Shown here one piece after another: positions 9,229 through 16,815 of a stretch of DNA of 64,000 nucleotides. This DNA is from Spirosoma rigui (lineage in GTDB: Bacteria; Bacteroidota; Bacteroidia; Cytophagales; Spirosomataceae): NCBI RefSeq assembly GCF_002067135.1, contig NZ_CP020105.1:1984001-2048000 (forward strand). Reading direction: 5' to 3'. Position 1 is the first letter of the stretch; every line of letters begins with the position of its first letter. The translations under genes and the position numbers were made by a program. Under the pieces are notes generated by a model. That model did no database searches. It was not told the DNA's origin and saw only the letters and a program-made list of their open reading frames with translations.

Positions 9229-10383
9229 ATGTCTATCAATCGTCGTGACTGGCTGCGTGCCAGTATGTTATCCGGTCTGGGTCTGGCCGCACTACCGGGT
9301 GTTGCATCACCCCTGTCGTTCTGTGAGCCAGAGCTGGAGGTGCCCATGGGCTACACCCCGCCCGTTGGCGCGTTGAAAGCCCGGTTGTCGGCGAACGAGA
9401 ACCCGTACGGTCCGTCGCCCAAGGCGCTCAAAACCATCAATGAGTCGGCACCCGACGGCTTCCTCTATGCCATGGAATACGCCCGGCAGTTTAAAAAGCT
9501 GGTTGCCGAAACCGAAGGCGTTCCCGAAGAGTATATCCTGCTGGGTGCCGGCTCGGGTGAGCTGCTGACGGCGGCTTCATTGTGGGCGGCCTACCGACCC
9601 AATGCCGGCCGGACGATCGTAGCGCCCGATCCTACCTTCGACGCGTTGCCCCGCACGGCGGTACGGCACGGTATCACAATGGACCGGGTTCCGCTGGTTG
9701 CGGCTGATGGCTATGACATCAACCTGAACAAACTGGCCGAACGCGTGGGTAGCCAGACGGGAATGGTTTACCTCTGCAACCCGAACAACCCGACCGCGAT
9801 CACGGTCGATCCGGCTAAATTGCGGGCGTTCTGCCTGGCTGTGGGTGCTAAAACCCCCGTTCTGGTCGACGAAGCGTACATCGACTACACACCCGATCCA
9901 AAAGGCTACTCGATGGTTGATACGATTCTGAAAGGCAGTAACGTCATCATCACCAAAACGTTCTCGAAAGTGCACGGTTTTGCCGGACTGCGGGCGGGCT
10001 ACATGATTGCCAAGCCCGAACTACTGGAGCAGATCAGCAAGTTTGCGACGGGCGGCAGCAGCATGAGCATGACCACACTCCGGGCGGCTATTGTTAGCCT
10101 GCAGGACAAAGACTTCATCAAGTACTCGCTGGGCAAAACCCAGGAGTCGAAGAATTTTCTGGCGGGTGTCCTGAAACAACACAGCTACGAGCCGCTGCCA
10201 TCGGGCGCTAACTTCGTTATGTTCCCGATCCGGATGAAGGGCGAAGATTTCGTGGGCCGCATGATGGAGCAGGGTGTCAGCATCCGGCAGTGGAAGTTCG
10301 ACGGACAGTACTGGTGCCGCGTAAGTCTGGGCACGATGCCGCAGATGCAGGCCTTCGCCGATGGATTGAAGACAATATCGTAA
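9229..10383 (+). CDS. Tat-exported PLP-dependent aminotransferase, HisC-like
   Basis: A 384-residue fold-type I PLP enzyme with an N-terminal twin-arginine signal (SINRRDWLRAS, Arg5-Arg6, hydrophobic stretch to about residue 27). Catalytic residues are present: Asn187 in NPNNPT, Asp214 and Tyr217 in VDEAYIDY, the PLP-binding Lys247 in TKTFSKVHG, and Arg255 in GLRAGY. The family resembles histidinol-phosphate aminotransferase and related class I/II enzymes. The Tat signal implies export after PLP is bound, so biosynthetic histidinol-phosphate work is unlikely. It is the last gene of the SusC-SusD-lipoprotein operon and may act on an amino compound brought through that importer, which is inference. 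A strong hairpin terminator follows. Confidence 0.88.
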   Translation: MSINRRDWLRASMLSGLGLAALPGVASPLSFCEPELEVPMGYTPPVGALKARLSANENPYGPSPKALKTINESAPDGFLYAMEYARQFKKLVAETEGVPEEYILLGAGSGELLTAASLWAAYRPNAGRTIVAPDPTFDALPRTAVRHGITMDRVPLVAADGYDINLNKLAERVGSQTGMVYLCNPNNPTAITVDPAKLRAFCLAVGAKTPVLVDEAYIDYTPDPKGYSMVDTILKGSNVIITKTFSKVHGFAGLRAGYMIAKPELLEQISKFATGGSSMSMTTLRAAIVSLQDKDFIKYSLGKTQESKNFLAGVLKQHSYEPLPSGANFVMFPIRMKGEDFVGRMMEQGVSIRQWKFDGQYWCRVSLGTMPQMQAFADGLKTIS

Positions 10384-10386
10384 CGT

Positions 10387-10472
10387 AGTCGGTTGGTTTA
10401 GCGAGTCCGTGAACTGGAGAGTGCTTTCGTAGCCGCCCTTCTCCGGTTCACGGACTCGTTTATTTACCGACT
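10387..10472. terminator. Bidirectional terminator between convergent genes
   Basis: An 18-bp stem (10402-10419 with 10441-10458, 17 of 18 paired) sits inside a second 7-bp stem (AGTCGGT 10387-10393 with 10466-10472). It begins just after the aminotransferase stop and ends at the 3' end of the minus-strand MFS gene, so it can serve both. Confidence 0.8.
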
Positions 10473-10474
10473 GT

Positions 10475-11719
10475 TTATTCCCTCACCGCTACCGGCTTGG
10501 TCGGGTCGATTTTAAGCCACAGCAGCGCACTTATAAACAGACAGCCAGCGATGAGGAAAAGCGGGTAGCTGAAGTTTTTGGTGTTCTCCACGATCATGCC
10601 AAACAGGATCGTAATGAAGAAGCCACCCAGCTGCCCGGCAAAGTTCATCGAGCCGGTTACGGCCCCGGCATTCCGCTGGCCAATATCGACACACACGGCA
10701 AAGGCGACCGGCAGCGCCAGGTCTTTCATCAGCACACAGGTAGCCAGCAGATAGCCCGCCGTCTGGTTATCGGTGGCGAGGCCAGCCAGCAGGAAAAAGA
10801 CGCTCGACAGGCCCAGCCCGCCCATGCCCACGGCGCGTCGGCCAATTTTGAGGCCGTAGCGTTTACTCAGCGCGTCGCTGAGCAGCCCACCCACCAGGCA
10901 GCCCACCGCTCCCAGGAAATAAGACAGCGAGATAAAATTCTTGGCGTCATCTTCACTCATGCCACGCCCTTCCTGAAAGTAAACCGACGACCAGTTGGTG
11001 AAAAAATAAGAGCCGTAGAAAAACAGGTGACACATGAGCATCAAGGCCCATAGATCAGGGTTGCGCAGGATTGTCTGCCACGGAATCCGGTGATCGGTGG
11101 GGCGAATGTTACGGCCCGCTTCGATCACCGCCAGCTCAGCCGCGCTAATGCCTTCCTTTTCGGCTGGCTCATCGCGGAACCACCCGTACCAGCCAATGGC
11201 CCACACCACGCCCACTACGCCCAGAATACCAAAGGCCCAGCGCCAGCCCGCCCAATGCACAAGCGGAATCACCAGCAAAGGTGTCAGTGCCCCACCGAGC
11301 CGGCCAGCCGCCCAGATCACCGACTGCGCCCGACCTACTTCGACGGCCGGAAACCAGCGGGCAATGGCAATGGACGCGTTCGGATACGCGCCCGCTTCGC
11401 CCATCCCGAACAGAAACCGGACAACCAGCAGGTACAGGAAGTTGAAGGCAGTGCCGGTAAGCATCGTGAACCCCGACCACCACAGCACTACCCGCGTCAG
11501 AACCCGGCGCGGTCCCAGTCGGTCACCGAGGGCACCGGTGGGGATTTCGAAAAGCGCGTAGGCGAGTGAAAAAGCGCCCAGGATCCAGCCAAACTGCTGA
11601 TTGTCGAGGTGGAGATCGGCTTTGACGTACTTGCTGACTACGTTCATGCAAACGCGGTCGAGGTAGGTAATGGTCGAAAGCAGGAATAAACCGGTAAGGA
11701 CGCGGTAGCGAACGTTCAT
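10475..11719 (-). CDS. MFS transporter, anion:cation symporter (ACS) type
   Basis: A 414-residue inner-membrane carrier with about 12 transmembrane segments. The ATG at 11719 is chosen (MNVRYRVLTGLFLLSTITYLDR); the longer frame to 11809 adds 30 residues without membrane character. ACS/hexuronate-type features are the start ITYLDRVCMNV, the loop-2/3 motif GALGDRLGPRRVLT, and GMGEAGAYPNASIAIARWFP in TM4-5, close to ExuT/GudP-like sugar-acid carriers. Sugar acids or other organic anions are therefore the likely substrates, by family only. It runs divergently from aroB with about 115 bases between them and convergently with the aminotransferase. Confidence 0.88.
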   Translation of the reverse strand: MNVRYRVLTGLFLLSTITYLDRVCMNVVSKYVKADLHLDNQQFGWILGAFSLAYALFEIPTGALGDRLGPRRVLTRVVLWWSGFTMLTGTAFNFLYLLVVRFLFGMGEAGAYPNASIAIARWFPAVEVGRAQSVIWAAGRLGGALTPLLVIPLVHWAGWRWAFGILGVVGVVWAIGWYGWFRDEPAEKEGISAAELAVIEAGRNIRPTDHRIPWQTILRNPDLWALMLMCHLFFYGSYFFTNWSSVYFQEGRGMSEDDAKNFISLSYFLGAVGCLVGGLLSDALSKRYGLKIGRRAVGMGGLGLSSVFFLLAGLATDNQTAGYLLATCVLMKDLALPVAFAVCVDIGQRNAGAVTGSMNFAGQLGGFFITILFGMIVENTKNFSYPLFLIAGCLFISALLWLKIDPTKPVAVRE

Positions 11720-11802
11720 TGACAGCAGGTTAGGGAAGGTGTGAAGGTAGAAACCACCGCTGAAATTGCCGACTGTCCGAAAAAATAAGTTCGGTCTCGT
11801 CG

Positions 11803-11829
11803 TTGCCACCCCCGGCCGGTGTATTTTTA
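11803..11829 (+). promoter_or_regulatory. Probable promoter of aroB, -7 box 4 bases from the ATG
   Basis: TTG at 11803-11805, then 16 bases, then TATTTTTA (11822-11829; one mismatch to TAnnTTTG). The aroB ATG is at 11834, so a start point 5-7 bases downstream of the box would give a leaderless or nearly leaderless mRNA. Confidence 0.4.
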
Positions 11830-11833
11830 CGGC

Positions 11834-12868
11834 ATGTCAACCGTAACGATTGCTCCCCTCGCCGAAAGCCTGCCCGCTTTCCTGAATTCCCATGATTTTT
11901 CGGCCATTGCCGTCATCGTCGATAACCATACCTTCAAGTTCTGTTATCCCGAAATAAAGGCGCTGCTGCCCAAACATACCCTCGTGCGGATCAAAGCCGG
12001 GGAAGAACAGAAGCACCTGGCCACCTGTGAGCTGATCTGGGACGCCCTGACCCGGGCCAACTTCGACCGTCACGCGCTGGTACTTAACCTGGGCGGGGGC
12101 GTTATTGGTGACATGGGTGGTTTCTGCGCGGCTACTTACAAACGCGGTATCGCCTTTGCCCAACTGCCCACCACCCTGCTCGCGCAGGTCGACGCCAGCG
12201 TGGGCGGCAAGCTGGGCATTGATTTCAATGGACTGAAAAACCACATCGGCGTATTTCAGCTGCCTAATACGGTGCTGGTCGACCCTGCGTTTTTGGCAAC
12301 CCTGCCCGAGCGGGAACTCCGGTCAGGGTTCGCTGAGATCATCAAGCACTGCCTCATTGCCGATGCGGCCATGTGGGAGCAGATCCGTCGGCGCGACCTC
12401 GACGAACAAAACTGGCCCGAACTGGTAGCGCATTCCGTTGCGATCAAGCAGCGAGTGGTGGCGCAGGACCCTACCGAGAAGGGGTTACGCAAAATCCTGA
12501 ACTTTGGTCATACACTGGGCCACGCTGTTGAAACTCATTTTCTGTCGCAGAGCCGAAAGCGGTTACTACACGGCGAAGCCATTGCAGTGGGTATGGTAGC
12601 GGAGGCTTTTATTGCGTACCATAAAAAGATGATCGACGAAATCCTGCTGACGCAAATCGAAGAGTATGTGTTTGCCGTATATGGAAATGCACGACTAACA
12701 GAAGGAGATGTCGAACCCATTCTGGCACTGACGCTGCAGGACAAGAAAAACCGGGGTCGGGAGGTTCGGATGTCGCTGCTCGACGGGCCCGGGAGCTGTG
12801 CGTTCGACGTGCCGGTTACGATGGCCGAAATGCGCAAGGCATTAGCGTACTATAACGGAGAAGCGTAG
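11834..12868 (+). CDS. aroB: 3-dehydroquinate synthase
   Basis: Second step of the shikimate pathway: converts DAHP to 3-dehydroquinate using NAD+ and a divalent metal in the cytoplasm. 344 residues from the ATG at 11834 (an earlier in-frame ATG at 11819 adds MYFYG, less likely). Conserved blocks are LNLGGGVIGDMGGF (NAD site), QLPTTLLAQVDASVGGK (substrate lysine region), RSGFAEIIKH, and the metal-binding His in NFGHTLGHAVE and LLHGEAIAVGM. Length is normal for the family. It is slightly compact at the N-terminus. It stands alone, divergent from the MFS gene. The other aromatic genes in the window (aminotransferase and tyrA near 57-59 kb) are unlinked. Confidence 0.97.
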   Translation: MSTVTIAPLAESLPAFLNSHDFSAIAVIVDNHTFKFCYPEIKALLPKHTLVRIKAGEEQKHLATCELIWDALTRANFDRHALVLNLGGGVIGDMGGFCAATYKRGIAFAQLPTTLLAQVDASVGGKLGIDFNGLKNHIGVFQLPNTVLVDPAFLATLPERELRSGFAEIIKHCLIADAAMWEQIRRRDLDEQNWPELVAHSVAIKQRVVAQDPTEKGLRKILNFGHTLGHAVETHFLSQSRKRLLHGEAIAVGMVAEAFIAYHKKMIDEILLTQIEEYVFAVYGNARLTEGDVEPILALTLQDKKNRGREVRMSLLDGPGSCAFDVPVTMAEMRKALAYYNGEA

Positions 12869-12891
12869 CATTAAAATTTGGTAGTACCCTA

Positions 12892-12921
12892 TTGTTTGCC
12901 AAACATTTACGGTTAACTTTG
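12892..12921 (+). promoter_or_regulatory. Promoter of the DUF4136 lipoprotein gene
   Basis: TTG at 12892-12894 and TAACTTTG at 12914-12921, 19 bases apart, fit the Bacteroidota -33/-7 pattern. The downstream start is at 12994, giving a leader of about 65 nt. Confidence 0.5.
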
Positions 12922-12993
12922 AGTTCGACCCGATACAAACCATTATCAAACATAAACGGAAATAAGTGTAGCAAAACCTTTACGAAGTACAGC

Positions 12994-13527
12994 ATGAAAA
13001 CATTTGTCGGACTACTGTTTACGATGGCCGTTCTCGGTATGGCGAGTTGCTCGCCCAGCCGGTTGTTTGTCGAACATGATTACAGTTACGAAGGCCACTT
13101 CAAAAACTACGAATCATTTAATTTTCTGGAATGCGAATTCGTTGATTCAACGTTGCTTTGTTCCGACATTCAGGATGCCATCCGGCACCAGATGGAAGCC
13201 CGGGGTTACAAAGTGAGCAACCGGTCACCGAATCTGTTGATTTCTTATAATATTTTTCGCTCCGACCTTCGTTTCCGGGGCTATCAGCAACCCGTAATCA
13301 AAGATTGGGTTGTGCGCGAAGACGATGACGCTACCTACAAGCGAATCGATTACAACCTGGATGAAGGGACATTGATGATCTCGCTCATCGACGCAGAGTC
13401 TTATCAGGTCATCTGGAAAGGGTATGCCTCCAAGATGCTGCGAAACCAGAATTTCAAGAACAACTACTTCAAGGGTATCGTCCGGTCCATATTCGACCAG
13501 TACCCCCTGATGGCAACTGCGCGTTAA
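12994..13527 (+). CDS. DUF4136-type lipoprotein
   Basis: A 177-residue lipoprotein, start chosen at the ATG at 12994 because MKTFVGLLFTMAVLGMASC is a clean signal with lipobox Cys19. The body fits the DUF4136 pattern: an early Y-x-x-Y-x-x-F stretch (KNYESFNFLE), a helix with IQDAIRHQMEARGYKVS, the strand NLLISYNIF, and near the end GTLMISLIDAESYQVIWKGYASK, the G-T-x-x-I-x-L-x-D motif of the family. The function of the family is unknown; it is a periplasmic or outer-membrane lipoprotein. It is monocistronic, with its own promoter box and a clear terminator at 13561-13587. Confidence 0.85.
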   Translation: MKTFVGLLFTMAVLGMASCSPSRLFVEHDYSYEGHFKNYESFNFLECEFVDSTLLCSDIQDAIRHQMEARGYKVSNRSPNLLISYNIFRSDLRFRGYQQPVIKDWVVREDDDATYKRIDYNLDEGTLMISLIDAESYQVIWKGYASKMLRNQNFKNNYFKGIVRSIFDQYPLMATAR

Positions 13528-13560
13528 CGCTTACGACATACATTCTGTCACTACAGAAAG

Positions 13561-13587
13561 AACGGCGGGACACTGGTCCCGCCGTTT
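13561..13587 (+). terminator. Intrinsic terminator
   Basis: AACGGCGGGAC pairs with GTCCCGCCGTT around a short loop, followed by TTTGC. It lies 34 bases after the DUF4136 stop and could also stop minus-strand transcription from gldA. Confidence 0.8.
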
Positions 13588-13659
13588 TGCGTTCACAACG
13601 CGGGTAACCTGTTCGCCGGAATCTGGATCAACCATACAGGATGCTCCCTTACAAATGCG

Positions 13660-14607
13660 TTACCTGGTCAACTCTTTGAAAATGCTTTCCAGTGAGCTTT
13701 CCTGCTGACGCAGGCCAACAAGGGTGAGGTTATGGTCGGCGGCCAGGCGGAAAATGGCACCGCGCAGGTCAGTTTCGGGTCCGGCCGTGATCCGGTACTG
13801 GCCGCGGCCCAACGGCTCAACCTGTTCCACGCCCGATACCGCAGCCAAGAGCGCCGGACTCGACAAATCGGTTTCAAACTCCGCCACAACGACGACCCCG
13901 GCCCCCGCCGACGCCGTTCTTAACTGACTCAGCGGTCCGTCGGCAACGATCTTACCCCGGTTGATAATCACAACGCGGTCGCAGATGGCTTCGACCTCTT
14001 GCATGATGTGCGTTGAGAAAAGTACCGTTTTATCCCGACCGGCGTCCCGGATCACCTGCCTGATTTCGGCCAGTTGGTTTGGATCGAGGCCAGTCGTTGG
14101 TTCATCAAGAATCAGTACGGGCGGATTGTGCAGCAGCGCCTGCGCCAGCCCCACCCGTTGCCGGTAGCCTTTGGAGAGCTGACCAATGCGTTTGTGCTGT
14201 TCGCGGCCCAGCCCCACCAGGTCAATCATATCCTCGATACGCTGCGTTAACGAGCGGCTTTTCAGCCCGTGCAGGGAGCCCGCAAAGCGCAGGTACTCTT
14301 TCACATACAAGTCCAGGTAGAGTGGATTATGCTCGGGGAGATAGCCAACACTCCGGCGTACCTCCATCGGGTGCGTCCGTATATCGAACCCGTTCACTTC
14401 CACCGTACCTTCGGTAGGAGGGAGGTAGCCGGTCGTGATTTTCATAGTCGTCGACTTACCCGCCCCATTGGGTCCCAGAAAGCCAACGATCTCGCCCGGC
14501 TGTACGGTCAGTGAAATACGATCGACTGCTTTCTGAAGGCTGCCGTCAGCGCGTCGGCTGCCAGACTGCCCGTATTCTTTGGTCAGGTCCTGAACCCGGA
14601 TAGACAT
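13660..14607 (-). CDS. gldA: Gliding-motility-type ABC transporter ATP-binding protein GldA
   Basis: A 315-residue ABC ATPase: Walker A GPNGAGKST (45-53), signature LSKGYRQRVGLAQALL, Walker B VLILDEPTTGLDP, and H-loop LFSTHIMQE. The overall length and YLPEHNPLYLDLYVKEYL after the Q-loop fit GldA, the ATPase of the GldAFG transporter needed for gliding in Flavobacterium. A C-terminal extension of about 90 residues is typical. Odd point: about a dozen polar residues (QSGSRRADGSLQ) sit between EYG and KAVDR, where most relatives run directly on. No gldF or gldG gene is adjacent. The alternative is another DUF4162/CcmA-type ABC-2 ATPase. Confidence 0.82.
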   Translation of the reverse strand: MSIRVQDLTKEYGQSGSRRADGSLQKAVDRISLTVQPGEIVGFLGPNGAGKSTTMKITTGYLPPTEGTVEVNGFDIRTHPMEVRRSVGYLPEHNPLYLDLYVKEYLRFAGSLHGLKSRSLTQRIEDMIDLVGLGREQHKRIGQLSKGYRQRVGLAQALLHNPPVLILDEPTTGLDPNQLAEIRQVIRDAGRDKTVLFSTHIMQEVEAICDRVVIINRGKIVADGPLSQLRTASAGAGVVVVAEFETDLSSPALLAAVSGVEQVEPLGRGQYRITAGPETDLRGAIFRLAADHNLTLVGLRQQESSLESIFKELTR

Positions 14608-14637
14608 AGTGTGATGGATAAGGCTAGGGTGTCAATA

Positions 14638-14645
14638 CAAAAGTA
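14638..14645 (-). promoter_or_regulatory. -7 box upstream of gldA
   Basis: On the minus strand TACTTTTG matches TAnnTTTG 30 bases before the gldA start. I see no convincing -33 TTG at the right distance. Confidence 0.35.
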
Positions 14646-14780
14646 ACGTACAAAAAACCGGAAAGTATCCCTATTTTTAGGGGTTTAACGCTCATCAAGC
14701 CGTAATTTATACAAACCAACCTTGGGGTGTCTCCTGCACAGATACCCGTCTACTTCATCCGTTACTCCCTGTTCCCCATC

Positions 14781-16445
14781 ATGTCCTTATTCCGAAAAAA
14801 GACCGTAACGCAAATTTTGAGTGATGCCGCTGAAGGTGAATCCAGCAAGCTTGTCAAGACATTAGGCGTTCGCGATCTTACTTCATTTGGCATCGCAGCC
14901 ATCATTGGAGCCGGTATATTCAGTACCATCGGACTGGCCAGCTACAACGGTGGCCCGGCCGTATCGCTGTTGTTTGTTTTCACCGCCATCGCCTGTGTGT
15001 TCACCGCGCTCAGCTACGCTCAGTTTGCCAGTACGGTGCCGGTGAGTGGCAGCGCTTATACGTATGCCTATGTCGCCTTCGGTGAAATTTTTGCCTGGGT
15101 CATCGGTTGGGCGCTCATTCTGGAATATGCCGTTAGTAACATGGTCGTCGCCATTTCCTGGTCGGAGTACTTCACGTCGATGCTAAGCGGGTTCGGAATA
15201 ACCTTCCCCAAGTATTTCGCTACGGACTACGGCTCGGCGTCGCGTGCGTTCGCACTGGTTGAGCAGACCCGGCAGGCGGGTACTTCGCTCGATACATTAC
15301 CCGAGAATACGCGGGTGCTGGCCGATGCATATGCCAACGCGCCTGTGGTTGGTGATCTTCATCTTATTGCCAATCTGCCCGCCGGGGCCATTACGGTGCT
15401 TATTACGGCCCTGGTGTACATTGGTATCAAGGAGTCCCGCACGGCCAGCAATATTCTCGTTGTGCTGAAACTGGCCGTCATTGCGCTGGTCATTGGCGTG
15501 GGTGCGTTCTACGTGAAGCCAGCCAACTGGTCGCCGTTTGCGCCCAACGGTGTATCGGGGGTCCTGAGTGGGGTGGCGTCGGTTTTCTTCGCGTTTATCG
15601 GGTTTGACTCCATCTCGACTACGGCCGAAGAGTGCAAGAACCCGCAGCGTGACCTGCCCCGTGCCATGCTCTACTGCCTGGCTATCTGTACCATATTGTA
15701 CGTGTTGATCACGCTCGTTCTGACGGGTATGGTCAACTACAAAGAGCTGGGCGTGAGCGATCCGCTGGCCTACGTATTTCAGAAAGTTAACCTGGACTTT
15801 GTGGCCGGCGTAATTTCGGTCAGTGCTGTCGTAGCCATAACGAGTGCGCTACTGGTGTACCAGCTCGGTCAGCCCCGTATCTGGATGACCATGAGCCGCG
15901 ATGGGCTGTTGTGGAAGCGGTTTTCGACGATTCACCCCAAATATAAAACGCCTTCGTTCGCGACGATCATCACCGGTTTTCTGGTAGCCGTACCATCGCT
16001 GTTCATGGACCTGAAATTTTTCGTCGACCTCACCAGCGTTGGTACGTTCTTCGCCTTCATTCTCGTATGCGCCGGTATTCTGTTTCTCGACGCGAAAGGC
16101 CTGACAGCGCAGTCGAAGTTCAAGGTGCCTTACATCAACGGCAAATACATCATCGGGCTGGTGTTACTGGCTGTGATGGCCTACGCGCTGACGACGGGTC
16201 ATTTGCTGCAGACACTGGAGAGTAAGCCTTTGCTGGCCGTTTTCTGGGGTGTCTGGGTGGTGCTGGCGGTGCAGGGTTTCCGGTATAACTTCTCGCTGCT
16301 GCCCGTGATTGGGGTTCTGACAAACCTATACCTGATGACCGAACTGGGTGCCAGTAACTGGCAGATCTTCGGGATCTGGCTGATCATTGGCCTGGCGATC
16401 TATTTCTCCTATGGTTTTCGGAAGAGCAAACTAGCTGGTCAATAG
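14781..16445 (+). CDS. APC-superfamily amino acid permease (CAT-like)
   Basis: A 554-residue inner-membrane permease with about 12-14 hydrophobic segments. The ATG at 14781 (MSLFRKKTVTQIL) is chosen; the frame is open to 14727 but the added residues do not look coded. The TM1 motif FGIAAIIGAGIFSTIG is the GxG(I/V)F substrate-binding bend of APC carriers, and FFAFIGFDSISTTAEECKNPQRDLPRAM is the TM6-loop signature of cationic-amino-acid-type transporters (YfnA/CAT). It probably imports amino acids by proton symport. An extra stretch of about 40 polar residues between TM4 and TM5 (around residues 145-185) lengthens it. It is monocistronic, divergent from gldA. Confidence 0.9.
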   Translation: MSLFRKKTVTQILSDAAEGESSKLVKTLGVRDLTSFGIAAIIGAGIFSTIGLASYNGGPAVSLLFVFTAIACVFTALSYAQFASTVPVSGSAYTYAYVAFGEIFAWVIGWALILEYAVSNMVVAISWSEYFTSMLSGFGITFPKYFATDYGSASRAFALVEQTRQAGTSLDTLPENTRVLADAYANAPVVGDLHLIANLPAGAITVLITALVYIGIKESRTASNILVVLKLAVIALVIGVGAFYVKPANWSPFAPNGVSGVLSGVASVFFAFIGFDSISTTAEECKNPQRDLPRAMLYCLAICTILYVLITLVLTGMVNYKELGVSDPLAYVFQKVNLDFVAGVISVSAVVAITSALLVYQLGQPRIWMTMSRDGLLWKRFSTIHPKYKTPSFATIITGFLVAVPSLFMDLKFFVDLTSVGTFFAFILVCAGILFLDAKGLTAQSKFKVPYINGKYIIGLVLLAVMAYALTTGHLLQTLESKPLLAVFWGVWVVLAVQGFRYNFSLLPVIGVLTNLYLMTELGASNWQIFGIWLIIGLAIYFSYGFRKSKLAGQ

Positions 16446-16491
16446 AACGTTGTGAACGTGAACGGATGATAAGAAGGAAATCGACGAAACG

Positions 16492-16704
16492 ATGAACGTT
16501 ACAATCGAAGTAGAGGATCAGCATAAGCTGGAAACGCTCATGGATTGGCTTCGGGAAAATAAGTTTCTCGACGAAGTGACGATAAAGTCAACAAAACCTG
16601 GTTCTGTTGATGGTGGGCAGGAGGCAGGCTGGCTGAAACTCACTGAGGAATCACTTCGAGACGATTGGGAAGCACCGGAAAACGACATGTGGGACGAATT
16701 CTAG
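16492..16704 (+). CDS. Small acidic antitoxin-like protein
   Basis: A 70-residue acidic protein (MNVTIEVEDQHKLETLMDWL...) ending in DDWEAPENDMWDEF. I cannot name its family from sequence alone. The size, the acidic C-terminal tail ending in a D-W-x-x-P-E-x-D-x-W pattern and the position just ahead of a PemK/MazF-like reading frame fit the antitoxin of a type II toxin-antitoxin pair. The toxin frame would begin inside its last codons, a usual arrangement. Since the toxin is broken, this would be an orphan antitoxin. It lies between an amino acid permease and a convergent methyltransferase gene. Confidence 0.6.
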   Translation: MNVTIEVEDQHKLETLMDWLRENKFLDEVTIKSTKPGSVDGGQEAGWLKLTEESLRDDWEAPENDMWDEF

Positions 16705-16815
16705 GCAAAGCAAAAACCCTGAGTATACGCAGGGCGAAATTGTATGGGCTGATTACCCTTTGTCTGATAAGCCCGCCAAGTCAAAAATTCGTCCTGTCCT
16801 TATAATACGACTCAC
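16689..16815 (+). pseudogene. Truncated, frameshifted PemK/MazF-like toxin remnant
   Basis: From GTG at 16689 the frame reads MGRILGKAK; shifting by one base at the A5 run near 16712-16716 continues as NPEYTQGEIVWADYPLSDKP then AKSKIRPVLII, the characteristic N-terminus of PemK/MazF endoribonucleases (GxIVW-D-xP-x5-K-x-RPVLII). Homology ends at about 16806, where the convergent methyltransferase gene begins, so roughly two thirds of the toxin is missing. No promoter of its own is visible. It is preceded by the acidic 70-residue gene. Confidence 0.7.
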
